From the NCBI GenBank assembly GCA_964555735.1, contig CAZKTS010000348.1, forward strand, positions 1 to 15,019: a stretch of DNA of 15,019 nucleotides, written 5' to 3'. The stretch is from CAZKTS01 sp964555735 (GTDB lineage Bacteria > Actinomycetota > Acidimicrobiia > IMCC26256 > PALSA-555). The notes under the pieces were generated by a model. The model was given only the letters and a program-made list of their open reading frames with translations. It made no database searches and was not told the origin of the DNA. This document shows, piece after piece, positions 1-5,779 of this stretch. Position 1 is the stretch's first letter. Each line of letters begins with the position of its first letter. Both the position numbers and the translations under genes were made by a program.

Positions 1-2
1 TC

Positions 3-779
3 CAGACCTTCCATCCGCTGCACAAGCGGCCGAGCTTCGAGCCGCTCCTCGACCTGCCGCTCGACGAGAAGGTCGCGGCGATGCGCGACCCCGACCTGCG
101 GGCACAGATCCTGTCGGAGGGCCCGGCGGCCGACGACCGCATGGCTTTCATCGGCATGGGCCTCGACCGGATCTTCCGCCTCGGCGAGCCACCCGACTAC
201 GAGCCGGCACCCGACCAGAGCCTCGCGGCGATGGCCGAGCGCGCCGGCGTCGACCCGTCGGAGTTCCTCTACGACCTCCTGCTGGAGAACGACGGGCGTG
301 AGCTCCTGCTCCGGCCGCTGCTCGGCTACAGCAACTTCACCCAGGATCCGATTCGCGAGATGGTCATGCACCCGGCCACCGCGCTCGGCCTCGGCGACGG
401 CGGCGCGCATGTCGGCGCGATCTGCGACGCCAGCATCGAGACCTACATGCTCACGCACTGGGCGCGCGACCGCAGTCGCGGCGAGAAGCTCCCGGTCGAG
501 CTGGTGGTGCGCAAGATGACGAGCGACACCGCGTCGCTGTACGGCCTGAATGACCGGGGCGTCCTCGCGCCGGGCAAGAAGGGCGACGTCAACGTCATCG
601 ACCACGCCAACCTCACGCTGCACCGCCCGGAGATGGTCTACGACCTCCCCGGCGGCGCGCGGCGTCTGCTCCAGTACGCCACCGGCTACGACGCGACGAT
701 CGTCAGCGGCCAGGTCGTCATGCAGGATGGCAAGGACACCGGCGCCCGTCCCGGCGCCCTCCTCAGGGGTGCGCGGTAG
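3..779 (+). CDS. Amidohydrolase, D-aminoacylase (N-acyl-D-amino-acid deacylase) group, C-terminal part
   Basis: The reading frame is open from the left edge (first full codon at 3), so the N-terminus with the HxH metal motif lies outside the window; about 258 residues are visible. The GLGDGGAHVG motif (coding near 387-416) carries the conserved metal-binding aspartate region of amidohydrolases. Near the C-terminus, a MTSDTASLYGL helix and a GVLAPGKKGDVNVID segment are the usual return into the small beta domain, followed by a 'V.V.GQVVMQDG' strand pair. Members of this group (COG3653-like) are cytoplasmic zinc hydrolases acting on N-acyl-D-amino acids or cyclic amides; many actinobacterial paralogs have unknown substrates. 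The family assignment is firm and the substrate is not. The gene ends at TAG 777-779, and a 113-bp gap follows before the next gene, so it probably closes its own transcription unit. Confidence 0.85.
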   Translation, partial: QTFHPLHKRPSFEPLLDLPLDEKVAAMRDPDLRAQILSEGPAADDRMAFIGMGLDRIFRLGEPPDYEPAPDQSLAAMAERAGVDPSEFLYDLLLENDGRELLLRPLLGYSNFTQDPIREMVMHPATALGLGDGGAHVGAICDASIETYMLTHWARDRSRGEKLPVELVVRKMTSDTASLYGLNDRGVLAPGKKGDVNVIDHANLTLHRPEMVYDLPGGARRLLQYATGYDATIVSGQVVMQDGKDTGARPGALLRGAR

Positions 780-820
780 CCGGAGCGAACCAGAGGCGAG
801 GACCAGCTGCGCAGGTGACC

Positions 821-831
821 GTGCTAAGCAC
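821..831. promoter_or_regulatory. Small perfect inverted repeat in the gap before the monooxygenase gene (possible operator/promoter)
   Basis: The 113-bp gap 780-892 holds GTGCT-A-AGCAC, a perfect 5-bp inverted repeat with a 1-bp centre. TAAGCA (825-830) inside it could act as a weak -10 element, but no good -35 is seen. The position suits control of the 893-2528 gene run. Such a short repeat can arise by chance. Confidence 0.25.
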
Positions 832-881
832 GAGTCGAGCGCAGCCCGAGCCGTGGCCCGAGCGGCCCGGCACGAAGTGCC

Positions 882-886
882 AGGAG
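882..886 (+). promoter_or_regulatory. Ribosome binding site of the ABM monooxygenase gene
   Basis: AGGAG lies 6 nt before ATG 893. This favours the 893 start over the GTG at 815, which would add 26 residues without family resemblance. Confidence 0.75.
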
Positions 887-892
887 CGGAAG

Positions 893-1198
893 ATGAGCAA
901 GAAGTCGATCGTCGCGACCATCGTGGTGAAGGAAGACAAGGCGGACGACTTCCCCGCCGCGTGGGACGACTTGTTCGCCCACATCGACGCGAACGAGCCG
1001 GGCTGCGAGCACTACACGCTGCACCGCTCGGCGACGGAGCCGAACAAGTTCTTCGTGACCGAGGTGTACGCAGACCAGGCCGCACTCGACGCCCACATGG
1101 CGAGCGACGCGTTCGCTGCGTTCGGCGGCTCGCTCGGCGACTTCGTGGAGTCGGCCGACCTCCAGTTCGCCGAGCCGGTCAAGGCCGCGAAGTCCTGA
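893..1198 (+). CDS. Antibiotic biosynthesis monooxygenase (ABM) domain protein, putative quinol monooxygenase
   Basis: This is a 101-residue single-domain protein of the dimeric alpha/beta-barrel ABM fold (YgiN/LsrG-like). The family signature is clear: an N-terminal strand SIVATIVVKE, then 'NEPGCEHYTLHRS' (about residues 34-46), then 'FFVTEVYADQAALDAHM' (about 53-69), which is the typical acidic-tyrosine-histidine stretch, then a short F-rich helix. Length is normal for the family. Known members oxidise quinols or polyketides without cofactor, or act as isomerases; many have no known substrate. The start at ATG 893 is supported by AGGAG six bases upstream. It leads a tightly spaced run (next gene 10 nt downstream) that includes an NTF2-like protein, which fits a small-molecule modifying cluster, but that link is inference. 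Confidence 0.85.
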   Translation: MSKKSIVATIVVKEDKADDFPAAWDDLFAHIDANEPGCEHYTLHRSATEPNKFFVTEVYADQAALDAHMASDAFAAFGGSLGDFVESADLQFAEPVKAAKS

Positions 1199-1208
1199 GC
1201 CGCGCCGG

Positions 1209-1691
1209 ATGAGCTTCGGTCGGGCGGAGGTCGAGGAGGCGTTCCGGCGCTACCTCGTGTGCGGGATCGTCGAGGAGGACTGGGGTGCGTGGGTCCGGTG
1301 CTTCACGCCGGACGTGGCGTACCACGAGCATCAGCTCGGCACGCTGCACGGCCGCGACGCGGTCCTGCAGTGGATCGTGCCGCTCATGGACCAGTTCCCC
1401 GAGATCTACAACGCGGTGCTCTGGCACGTGATCGACGGTGACCGCGTGGTCTTCGACGCCACCAACCGTCGCGACAACCCGCAGCTCGGTGGGCCGCCCA
1501 TCGACTTCGAGGGCGTGACCGTGCTCACCTACGCCGGCGACGGCATGTTCTCGCGCGAGGACGACTGGTGGGACATGAAGGGCGCGATGCGCGCCGCCGA
1601 GGAGTACGGTCGCCTTGCCGCCGAGCACGACCCCCAGCACGCGCAGAAGCGCACCCGCCTGGCCCGCACCCTCCCCCTCGGCCTGAGCTGA
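1209..1691 (+). CDS. NTF2-like (SnoaL-type) fold protein
   Basis: The 160-residue protein has the cone-shaped NTF2/SnoaL fold signature. An N-terminal helix (about residues 5-22) leads to 'WGAWVRCFTPDVAYHEH', then 'LHGRDAVLQWI', then strands ending in 'EGVTVLTYAGDGMFSREDDWWD' (about 101-122). The family includes ketosteroid isomerases, polyketide cyclases, dehydratases and many non-enzymatic binding proteins, so the role is open. A pair of buried acidic and aromatic residues in the DDWWD stretch is typical of actinobacterial members found with steroid or aromatic catabolic genes. The C-terminal 30 residues (rich in A, H and R) look disordered. The start lies 10 nt after the preceding stop, with only a weak purine stretch as ribosome site, so translation is probably coupled to the ABM gene. 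Confidence 0.75.
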   Translation: MSFGRAEVEEAFRRYLVCGIVEEDWGAWVRCFTPDVAYHEHQLGTLHGRDAVLQWIVPLMDQFPEIYNAVLWHVIDGDRVVFDATNRRDNPQLGGPPIDFEGVTVLTYAGDGMFSREDDWWDMKGAMRAAEEYGRLAAEHDPQHAQKRTRLARTLPLGLS

Positions 1692-1707
1692 CGGCTCGGG
1701 CGCTACC

Positions 1708-2196
1708 GTGCGAGACCCCGCTCCGCAGGCGGATGACTTCCCGACGGGGGGTCATGCCGACGAGCGGGAGATGTACCTCGACTTCCTGCGGTTCCTGCGC
1801 GGGGCGGTGGTGCGCGACCTCGACGGCGTGAGCGACGAGCGCGGGCACTGGACGCCCGACGGTGCGCTCATCCCCCTGGTCGGCATCGTCAACCACCTCA
1901 CCCACGTCGAGTGGCGTTGGATCGACGGCGGCTTCCTCGGTGCCGACGTCTCGCGCGCAGAGGCCGAGTTCTCGCCTTCACCCGACCTGACCGTCGCGGC
2001 CGCCATCGCTGCGTACCGGGAGCGCGCCGCTGCGACCGATGCCGTCGTCCGGTCGCTCCGGCTCGACACGCCGTGTCAGCGGGAGGAGGGCGCCGACCTC
2101 CGTTGGGTGCTCGTGCACCTGATCAACGAGACCGCCCGCCACGCTGGCCACGCCGACGCCACCCGTGAGCTCCTCGACGGCACGAGGGGCGAGTAG
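1708..2196 (+). CDS. DinB-superfamily protein, DUF664 (mycothiol-transferase-like)
   Basis: The 162-residue four-helix-bundle protein has the DinB/DUF664 pattern. A helix with 'EREMYLDFLRFLRGAV' (about 19-34) is followed by 'PLVGIVNHLTHVEWRWI' (about 56-72) and the C-terminal 'LVHLINETARHAGHADATRELLDG'. Histidines H63, H145 and H148 are placed to bind the metal typical of this superfamily. Some actinobacterial relatives are metal-dependent mycothiol S-transferases that conjugate xenobiotics; that activity is a possibility, not shown here. GTG 1708 gives the usual N-terminal length; no clear ribosome binding site precedes it, and a start at ATG 1771 would cut the first helix. It ends at 2196, where the next gene begins, so the two are translationally coupled. 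Confidence 0.8.
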   Translation: MRDPAPQADDFPTGGHADEREMYLDFLRFLRGAVVRDLDGVSDERGHWTPDGALIPLVGIVNHLTHVEWRWIDGGFLGADVSRAEAEFSPSPDLTVAAAIAAYRERAAATDAVVRSLRLDTPCQREEGADLRWVLVHLINETARHAGHADATRELLDGTRGE

Positions 2197-2528
2197 TGCG
2201 TTGGCTGCTGCATGCGGCCGCGCGACTACGGCTGGCGTACATCCGCTGCTACTACGGGCGCTCACCTCGGTGGCGCCCGTTGCCGGAGGACCGCGGGGTC
2301 GCGGGCTACCTGCTCGCACTCATGGTGCTCGTCCTCGGCGCGTATGCGACGTGGGGTCTATGGATCGCACTCGCGGTGGCGGCCGTGGTCCCTGTCCCGC
2401 TGGCACTCGTCGCCGTGGGACTCGCGAGGGTCGATCAATGGCTCTACGAGACGATGTTCGCCGACGGTGCGTACGAGCGGCGTCGCGAAGAGGCGTTCGA
2501 GCGAGAGCGCGAGCGCGCCGGGTCGTGA
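2196..2528 (+). CDS. Small two-helix membrane protein, unknown function
   Basis: I do not recognise a family. The 110-residue product has a basic amphipathic N-terminus (many R, W, Y in residues 1-30), then about 45 hydrophobic residues (roughly 35-77) that can form two membrane helices split near 'TWGLW'. A strongly charged tail alternating E and R follows (about 93-108) and may form a cytoplasmic coiled or helical segment. The GTG start shares its first base with the TAG stop of the DUF664 gene, a one-base overlap typical of coupled expression, and codon use matches the neighbours, which supports a real gene. It ends 4 bp from the converging VOC gene. Confidence 0.65.
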   Translation: MRWLLHAAARLRLAYIRCYYGRSPRWRPLPEDRGVAGYLLALMVLVLGAYATWGLWIALAVAAVVPVPLALVAVGLARVDQWLYETMFADGAYERRREEAFERERERAGS

Positions 2529-2532
2529 ATCG

Positions 2533-3456
2533 TCAGACCTGCACCTGCTCGATGAGCTCGATCATCGTGCCGTCGGGGTCGGGGAAGAGGAGGGCGCGCA
2601 GCTCGGGGATGCCGGGTCCCATGTCGAGCGTCGCCGGGGGCGAGAGGCACTCGACGCCCCGCTCGCCGAGCGCCGTGTAGTCGCGGTCGATGTCGTCGGT
2701 GATGAGCGCCATCCGGAAGATCCCGAGCTGGTTGGCGGAGACAGCCGGGGGGCCCTGCACCGGCGGGTCGGTCCACTGCACGAGGTCGAGCGCGAACGCG
2801 CCCGTGCCGCGCGGGTCGTCGAGGTACGCCATCTCCCACTCGATCGACGGCCCGAGCCGAAGGGCCTCGCCGTCCGACGGTCCGGGCGCGAACCGCGCCA
2901 GCGGCCGGAAGCCGAGGACCTCCGAATAGAACGCGATCGACCGCTCGAGGTCGCGGCACCCGATGGCGACGAACGACAGGCGGTCGCCGTTCCCGGAGAT
3001 GAGCTCGAACATCGTGCCGTCGGGATCGGCCGCACAGAACGCCCGCAGTGGTGGTGCGCCTTCGACGCCGATGTCGTGCGGCGGTCCGAAGACGTCGGCG
3101 CCGCCTTCCACGAGGCGCGCGTGCGCGGCGTCGATGTCGGTCGTGGTGAACCCGAGTCGCGTGAAGCCGAGATGGTTCGCGCTCGGCGGCGGCGCGCCCG
3201 TCGGAGGCGGGGTCTGCCACTCGAGCAGGTCCAGCACCACGCCGTCGTAGCCGCGGTCGCCGGTGAGGATCCACGCATCCCACGCGACCTCGTCGAGCCC
3301 GAACGCCGCCCCCGGCTGCACGGGTGACGTCGTGCGCACGGTCGTCTGGAGCCCGACGAGGTCGCGGTAGAACGCGAGCGAGCGACCGAGCTCGGAACAG
3401 TTCACGTTGAGGTGGAAGACGTGCGACACCCCGATGGGTGCGGCAGGGGCGGGCAT
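2533..3456 (-). CDS. Tandem-domain VOC (glyoxalase/bleomycin resistance/dioxygenase) family protein
   Basis: The 307-residue protein contains two vicinal-oxygen-chelate modules, about residues 9-154 and 158-304. Each starts with a 'F..R.L.RSLAFY..vLG' helix-strand and ends with DPDGTM-F/I-EL. The halves also share 'LDL-L/V-x-W...PP' and 'SAN-H/Q-LG' segments, which shows internal duplication. Candidate metal ligands are H15, E79 and E151 in the first half and E300 in the second; the second half lacks an obvious N-terminal histidine. Known relatives are extradiol dioxygenases, glyoxalase-like enzymes and metal-free binding proteins; the substrate is unknown. The frame stays open far upstream, but ATG at 3456 is chosen because the fold begins right after it and a -10 element sits in front. 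It converges on the membrane protein gene and diverges from the NTF2/crotonase pair. Confidence 0.85.
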   Translation of the reverse strand: MPAPAAPIGVSHVFHLNVNCSELGRSLAFYRDLVGLQTTVRTTSPVQPGAAFGLDEVAWDAWILTGDRGYDGVVLDLLEWQTPPPTGAPPPSANHLGFTRLGFTTTDIDAAHARLVEGGADVFGPPHDIGVEGAPPLRAFCAADPDGTMFELISGNGDRLSFVAIGCRDLERSIAFYSEVLGFRPLARFAPGPSDGEALRLGPSIEWEMAYLDDPRGTGAFALDLVQWTDPPVQGPPAVSANQLGIFRMALITDDIDRDYTALGERGVECLSPPATLDMGPGIPELRALLFPDPDGTMIELIEQVQV

Positions 3457-3464
3457 GGCCGAGG

Positions 3465-3470
3465 AAGGTA
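3465..3470 (-). promoter_or_regulatory. Candidate -10 element of a leaderless promoter for the VOC gene
   Basis: Reading the minus strand, TACCTT is followed by 8 nt and then the ATG at 3456. That spacing would place the transcription start at or next to the start codon. There is no ribosome binding site, as expected for leaderless mRNA, which is common in actinobacteria. No -35 match is visible. The site overlaps the opposing -10 by two bases. Confidence 0.5.
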
Positions 3471-3474
3471 ACGT
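3469..3474 (+). promoter_or_regulatory. Candidate -10 element of a leaderless promoter for the NTF2-like gene
   Basis: TAACGT is followed by exactly 6 nt and then GTG 3481, the geometry expected when transcription starts at the first base of the start codon. No ribosome binding site is present upstream of the GTG. The site shares TA (3469-3470) with the minus-strand element. Confidence 0.5.
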
Positions 3475-3480
3475 CCCGCC

Positions 3481-3996
3481 GTGCCCGCCACCAGCCCGCC
3501 ATCCGGTAGCCCGCCACCCGAGAGCCTCGGTCCGGTCGAGGACGTACGCGACGCGATCGAGCACATCGTCTACGGGTACGCGGACCGCGTCGACCACGGC
3601 GACTTCGCCGGCGTCGCCGCGTTCTTCGCCCACGCGACGTACAAGGGCGGTGGGCCCGAGGACCCCGGTGTCGTCGGGTCGGCGCCGGTGCAGCAGATCC
3701 TCGAGGCCATGGTGCAGCGCTACGACGACGGCACGCCGCGCACGAAGCACCTCACCACGAACCTCGTGATCGACGTCGCCGACGGCGGCACCCTCGCGAC
3801 CAGCCGCTCGTACTACACGGTGCTCCAGCAGCTCGACGGCTTCGCGCTCCAGCCGATCATCTCGGGTCGCTATCACGACACGTTCCACCTGATCGACGGC
3901 GAGTGGTGGCTGACCGAGCGCGTGATCTTCTGCGACCTGATCGGCGACATCAGTCGTCACCTCAAGATCGACCCCTTCGCCGGCGCGGACCGCTGA
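3481..3996 (+). CDS. NTF2-like (SnoaL-type) fold protein
   Basis: The 171-residue protein starts with a Pro/Ser-rich, probably flexible segment (residues 1-17). The NTF2-like fold follows: a helix 'VEDVRDAIEHIVYGYADRVD' pattern, then 'FAGVAAFFAHATYKGG' (about 42-57), 'VQQILEAMVQRYDDG', a conserved 'T.H.TTN.VIDV' strand (about 87-98), and the final strands 'GRYHDTFHLIDGEWWLTERV'. The H-x-x-T-N and the WW-L-x-E pattern are typical of actinobacterial SnoaL_4-type proteins near steroid and aromatic catabolism genes, where they act as isomerases, dehydratases or have no known activity. The GTG start has no ribosome site but has a well-placed -10 hexamer 6 nt upstream, suggesting a leaderless transcript. 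It is followed after 3 nt by the crotonase, so the two are likely co-expressed. Confidence 0.8.
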   Translation: MPATSPPSGSPPPESLGPVEDVRDAIEHIVYGYADRVDHGDFAGVAAFFAHATYKGGGPEDPGVVGSAPVQQILEAMVQRYDDGTPRTKHLTTNLVIDVADGGTLATSRSYYTVLQQLDGFALQPIISGRYHDTFHLIDGEWWLTERVIFCDLIGDISRHLKIDPFAGADR

Positions 3997-3999
3997 GCC

Positions 4000-4779
4000 A
4001 TGCTCCGCATCGACGACGCCGACCGCGTCCGCCTGATCACGTTCGACCGGCCTGACGCGCGCAACGCCTTCGACAGCGCGATGTACGGCGCGGTCGCCGA
4101 CGCCCTCGACGACGCGCTCGCGCGCGACGACCTCGCCGTCGCGGTGATGACCGGCGAGGGCAAGGCCTATTGCGCCGGCCAGGATCTCGGCGAGATGGGG
4201 CGGCTCGCGTCGGCGTCGCCGGCGGAGCGGGCCGACGCGGGGGAGTACGGCTTCACCAAGTTCATCGGCGCGCTCGAGCGGTTCGAGAAGCCGCTCCTGG
4301 CCGCGGTGAACGGCGTTGCGGTGGGCGTCGGTCTCACCATGCTCCCGTACTGCGACCTGGTGCTCGTCTCCGACGCCGCGCGCTTCCGGGCCCCGTTCGT
4401 GAACCTGGGTGTCGTACCCGAAGCGGGGAGCAGCTTCACGCTCCCCGCGGTCATGGGTCGCCAGGCCGCCGCCCACGCGCTGTTCACCGCCGAGTGGTTC
4501 GACGCCGAGACCGCCGTCGAGAGCGGCCTGGCCTGGCGCCGGTGCGCACCCGACGACCTCGTCGACGAGGCGCTGACGGTCGCGCGCTCGATCGCGAAGA
4601 TGCCCGTGACATCGCTGCGCGAGACCAAGCGCCTGCTGCTCGCCACCCGCCTCGCCGACGCCCGGGCGGCGCGCGAGCGTGAGGAGGCCGTCTTCGCCCA
4701 CATGATCCACGGCGAGGCCAGCAAGGAGGCGATCTCCGCCTTCTTGGAGAAGCGGGAGCCCGACTTCACCAACCTCTAG
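4000..4779 (+). CDS. Crotonase (enoyl-CoA hydratase/isomerase) family protein, probably isomerase-like
   Basis: The 259-residue protein has full-length crotonase architecture. The CoA-binding and oxyanion-hole segment AGQDLG is at 59-64, GVAVGVG at 105-111 lines the second oxyanion site, and a C-terminal 'FLEKREPDF' helix closes the fold. Aligned by eye to rat hydratase, the two catalytic glutamates (E144, E164) correspond to T113 and F133, so a standard hydratase mechanism is unlikely. E141 in 'VPEAGSS' sits where the single catalytic glutamate of delta3,delta2-enoyl-CoA isomerases (yeast Eci1, human ECI2) is found. An isomerase shifting a double bond in an enoyl-CoA is therefore my preferred reading. 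Crotonases are functionally diverse, so the exact reaction remains unproven. ATG 4000 lies 3 nt after the NTF2-like stop, implying one transcript. Confidence 0.88.
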   Translation: MLRIDDADRVRLITFDRPDARNAFDSAMYGAVADALDDALARDDLAVAVMTGEGKAYCAGQDLGEMGRLASASPAERADAGEYGFTKFIGALERFEKPLLAAVNGVAVGVGLTMLPYCDLVLVSDAARFRAPFVNLGVVPEAGSSFTLPAVMGRQAAAHALFTAEWFDAETAVESGLAWRRCAPDDLVDEALTVARSIAKMPVTSLRETKRLLLATRLADARAAREREEAVFAHMIHGEASKEAISAFLEKREPDFTNL

Positions 4780-4797
4780 GCCCGACGGGACCGGGGG

Positions 4798-4803
4798 TAG
4801 AGT
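4798..4803 (+). promoter_or_regulatory. Candidate -10 element upstream of the ferredoxin gene
   Basis: TAGAGT (followed by CC) sits in the 70-bp gap between the crotonase and ferredoxin genes, 46 nt before the ATG. The same TAGAGTCC string occurs in front of the coxM-like gene on the minus strand. No good -35 box is visible at the usual distance. Confidence 0.4.
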
Positions 4804-4835
4804 CCGCACCGGGCTCGCCCGAGCCGACCAGCGTG

Positions 4836-4841
4836 AAGGAG
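4836..4841 (+). promoter_or_regulatory. Ribosome binding site of the ferredoxin gene
   Basis: AAGGAG lies 8 nt before ATG 4850. It is one of the strongest ribosome sites in the window, consistent with high expression of a small electron carrier. Confidence 0.8.
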
Positions 4842-4849
4842 CCAGCATC

Positions 4850-5050
4850 ATGGCGTGGAAGGTCGTCGTCGACTTCGACGTGTGCGAGAGCAACGCGATC
4901 TGCATGGGGGTCGCCCCGGAGGTCTTCGAGGTGCGTGACGACGACTTCCTCTACCTGCTCCAGGAGGAGCCGCCCGACGACCTGCGCCCCAAGGTGGAGC
5001 AGGCCGTGCGGCAGTGCCCGAAGCAGGCGATCTCGATCGTCGACGAGTAG
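4850..5050 (+). CDS. [3Fe-4S] ferredoxin
   Basis: The 66-residue acidic protein carries cysteines C12, C18 and C56 in the pattern C-x5-C ... C-P. That is the three-cysteine signature of single-cluster 3Fe-4S ferredoxins (Fer4_15/Fer4_13-like) from actinobacteria. The position of the missing fourth cysteine, between C12 and C18, is occupied by alanine (C-E-S-N-A-I-C). Length and the D/E-rich surface are typical. These ferredoxins usually donate electrons to cytochrome P450s, or sometimes to Rieske oxygenases and other monooxygenases. No P450 or ferredoxin reductase gene lies in this window, so the partner must be encoded elsewhere. A good ribosome site and a candidate promoter precede it, and the thioesterase gene begins 36 nt downstream. 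Confidence 0.9.
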   Translation: MAWKVVVDFDVCESNAICMGVAPEVFEVRDDDFLYLLQEEPPDDLRPKVEQAVRQCPKQAISIVDE

Positions 5051-5086
5051 CCCCGGCGCTCGCTCCGGCGCCTCGCGCACGCGCTC

Positions 5087-5779
5087 GTGACCGAGCCTTC
5101 CCTGTCGCCCGAACCGGGCATCGTCGACGGCCACGCCGCCGATGCCGCGCACCCGCCCGGCCCCGAGCTGCGGCGCCTGGCCGACGCCGTGCGCACGGTG
5201 CTCGACCAGACCGTGCGCACCGAGGCATCGCCCGCGGTGCTCAGCGAGGCCGCCGCGCTGATCGAGCAGGCCGCCGCGGTGCTCGAGCCCGTCAGCCCGC
5301 CGTGGAGCGTGTCGCTCCCGGCGATGCCCACACGCACCGTCTCGCCGCACGACTACTTCCCGTTCTCGCCGATCATCGGGCTCTACAGCCCGCTGGCCGC
5401 TCCGGTCGAGTGCGAGATCCGCGACGGCGTCGTGCACGGCATCGCCACGCTCGGCGCCGCGTACGAGGGGCCGCCGGGCTGCGTGCACGGTGGTGTGATC
5501 GCCGAGATCTTCGACGAGGTGCTCGGCATCGCCAACATCGCCGCGGGCGTCGGCGCGATGACCGGCACGCTCACGATCGTCTACCGGAGCCCGACCCCGC
5601 TCCTGGCCGAGCTGCGATTCCGCGGCGAGACCGTCGCCATCGAGGGCCGCAAGGTCCGCACCAAGGGCACGCTCCACGTGGGCGATCGACTCTGCGCGGA
5701 GGCCGAGGGCATCTTCATCACGGTCGAGCGCCAGCGCTTCGAGGACCACACCACCGCGCACGGCGCGGCGAGCCAGTGA
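5087..5779 (+). CDS. PaaI-type hotdog-fold thioesterase
   Basis: The 230-residue protein has a hotdog domain in its C-terminal half. 'GPPGCVHGGVIAEIFDEVLG' is the canonical PaaI motif, with HGG at 134-136 and the likely catalytic D143, followed by the 'TGTLTIVYRSPTPL' strand and 'RKVRTKGTLHVGDRLCAEAEGIFI' region. The first 70-odd residues, with helices rich in A, L, E and V, form an N-terminal extension seen in many actinobacterial members. Function by family: hydrolysis of an acyl-CoA thioester in the cytoplasm; the acyl group is unknown. The start is GTG 5087, without a visible ribosome site. It is 36 nt after the ferredoxin stop, so translation may depend on that gene. Its TGA overlaps the GTG of the phosphatase gene by 4 nt. 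Confidence 0.85.
   Translation: MTEPSLSPEPGIVDGHAADAAHPPGPELRRLADAVRTVLDQTVRTEASPAVLSEAAALIEQAAAVLEPVSPPWSVSLPAMPTRTVSPHDYFPFSPIIGLYSPLAAPVECEIRDGVVHGIATLGAAYEGPPGCVHGGVIAEIFDEVLGIANIAAGVGAMTGTLTIVYRSPTPLLAELRFRGETVAIEGRKVRTKGTLHVGDRLCAEAEGIFITVERQRFEDHTTAHGAASQ

Noticed and set aside
815..892. An upstream GTG start for the ABM protein.
   Set aside because: It adds 26 residues without family resemblance, and AGGAG is ideally placed for ATG 893.
2529..2532. A possible terminator between the converging membrane-protein and VOC genes.
   Set aside because: Only 4 bp separate the stops and no hairpin with a T-run is visible nearby.
2533..4905. A minus-strand frame open for about 2.4 kb, which would extend the VOC protein to about 790 residues.
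   Set aside because: The extra part is antisense to the NTF2-like and crotonase genes and reads as Arg/Glu/Val-rich low-complexity sequence, as expected from very high GC. The VOC fold starts right after 3456.
5014..5775. An upstream extension of the phosphatase frame through the thioesterase gene.
   Set aside because: It is Arg/Ala-rich shadow sequence; the GTG at 5776 overlaps the previous stop and directly precedes the NFRDLGGY motif.
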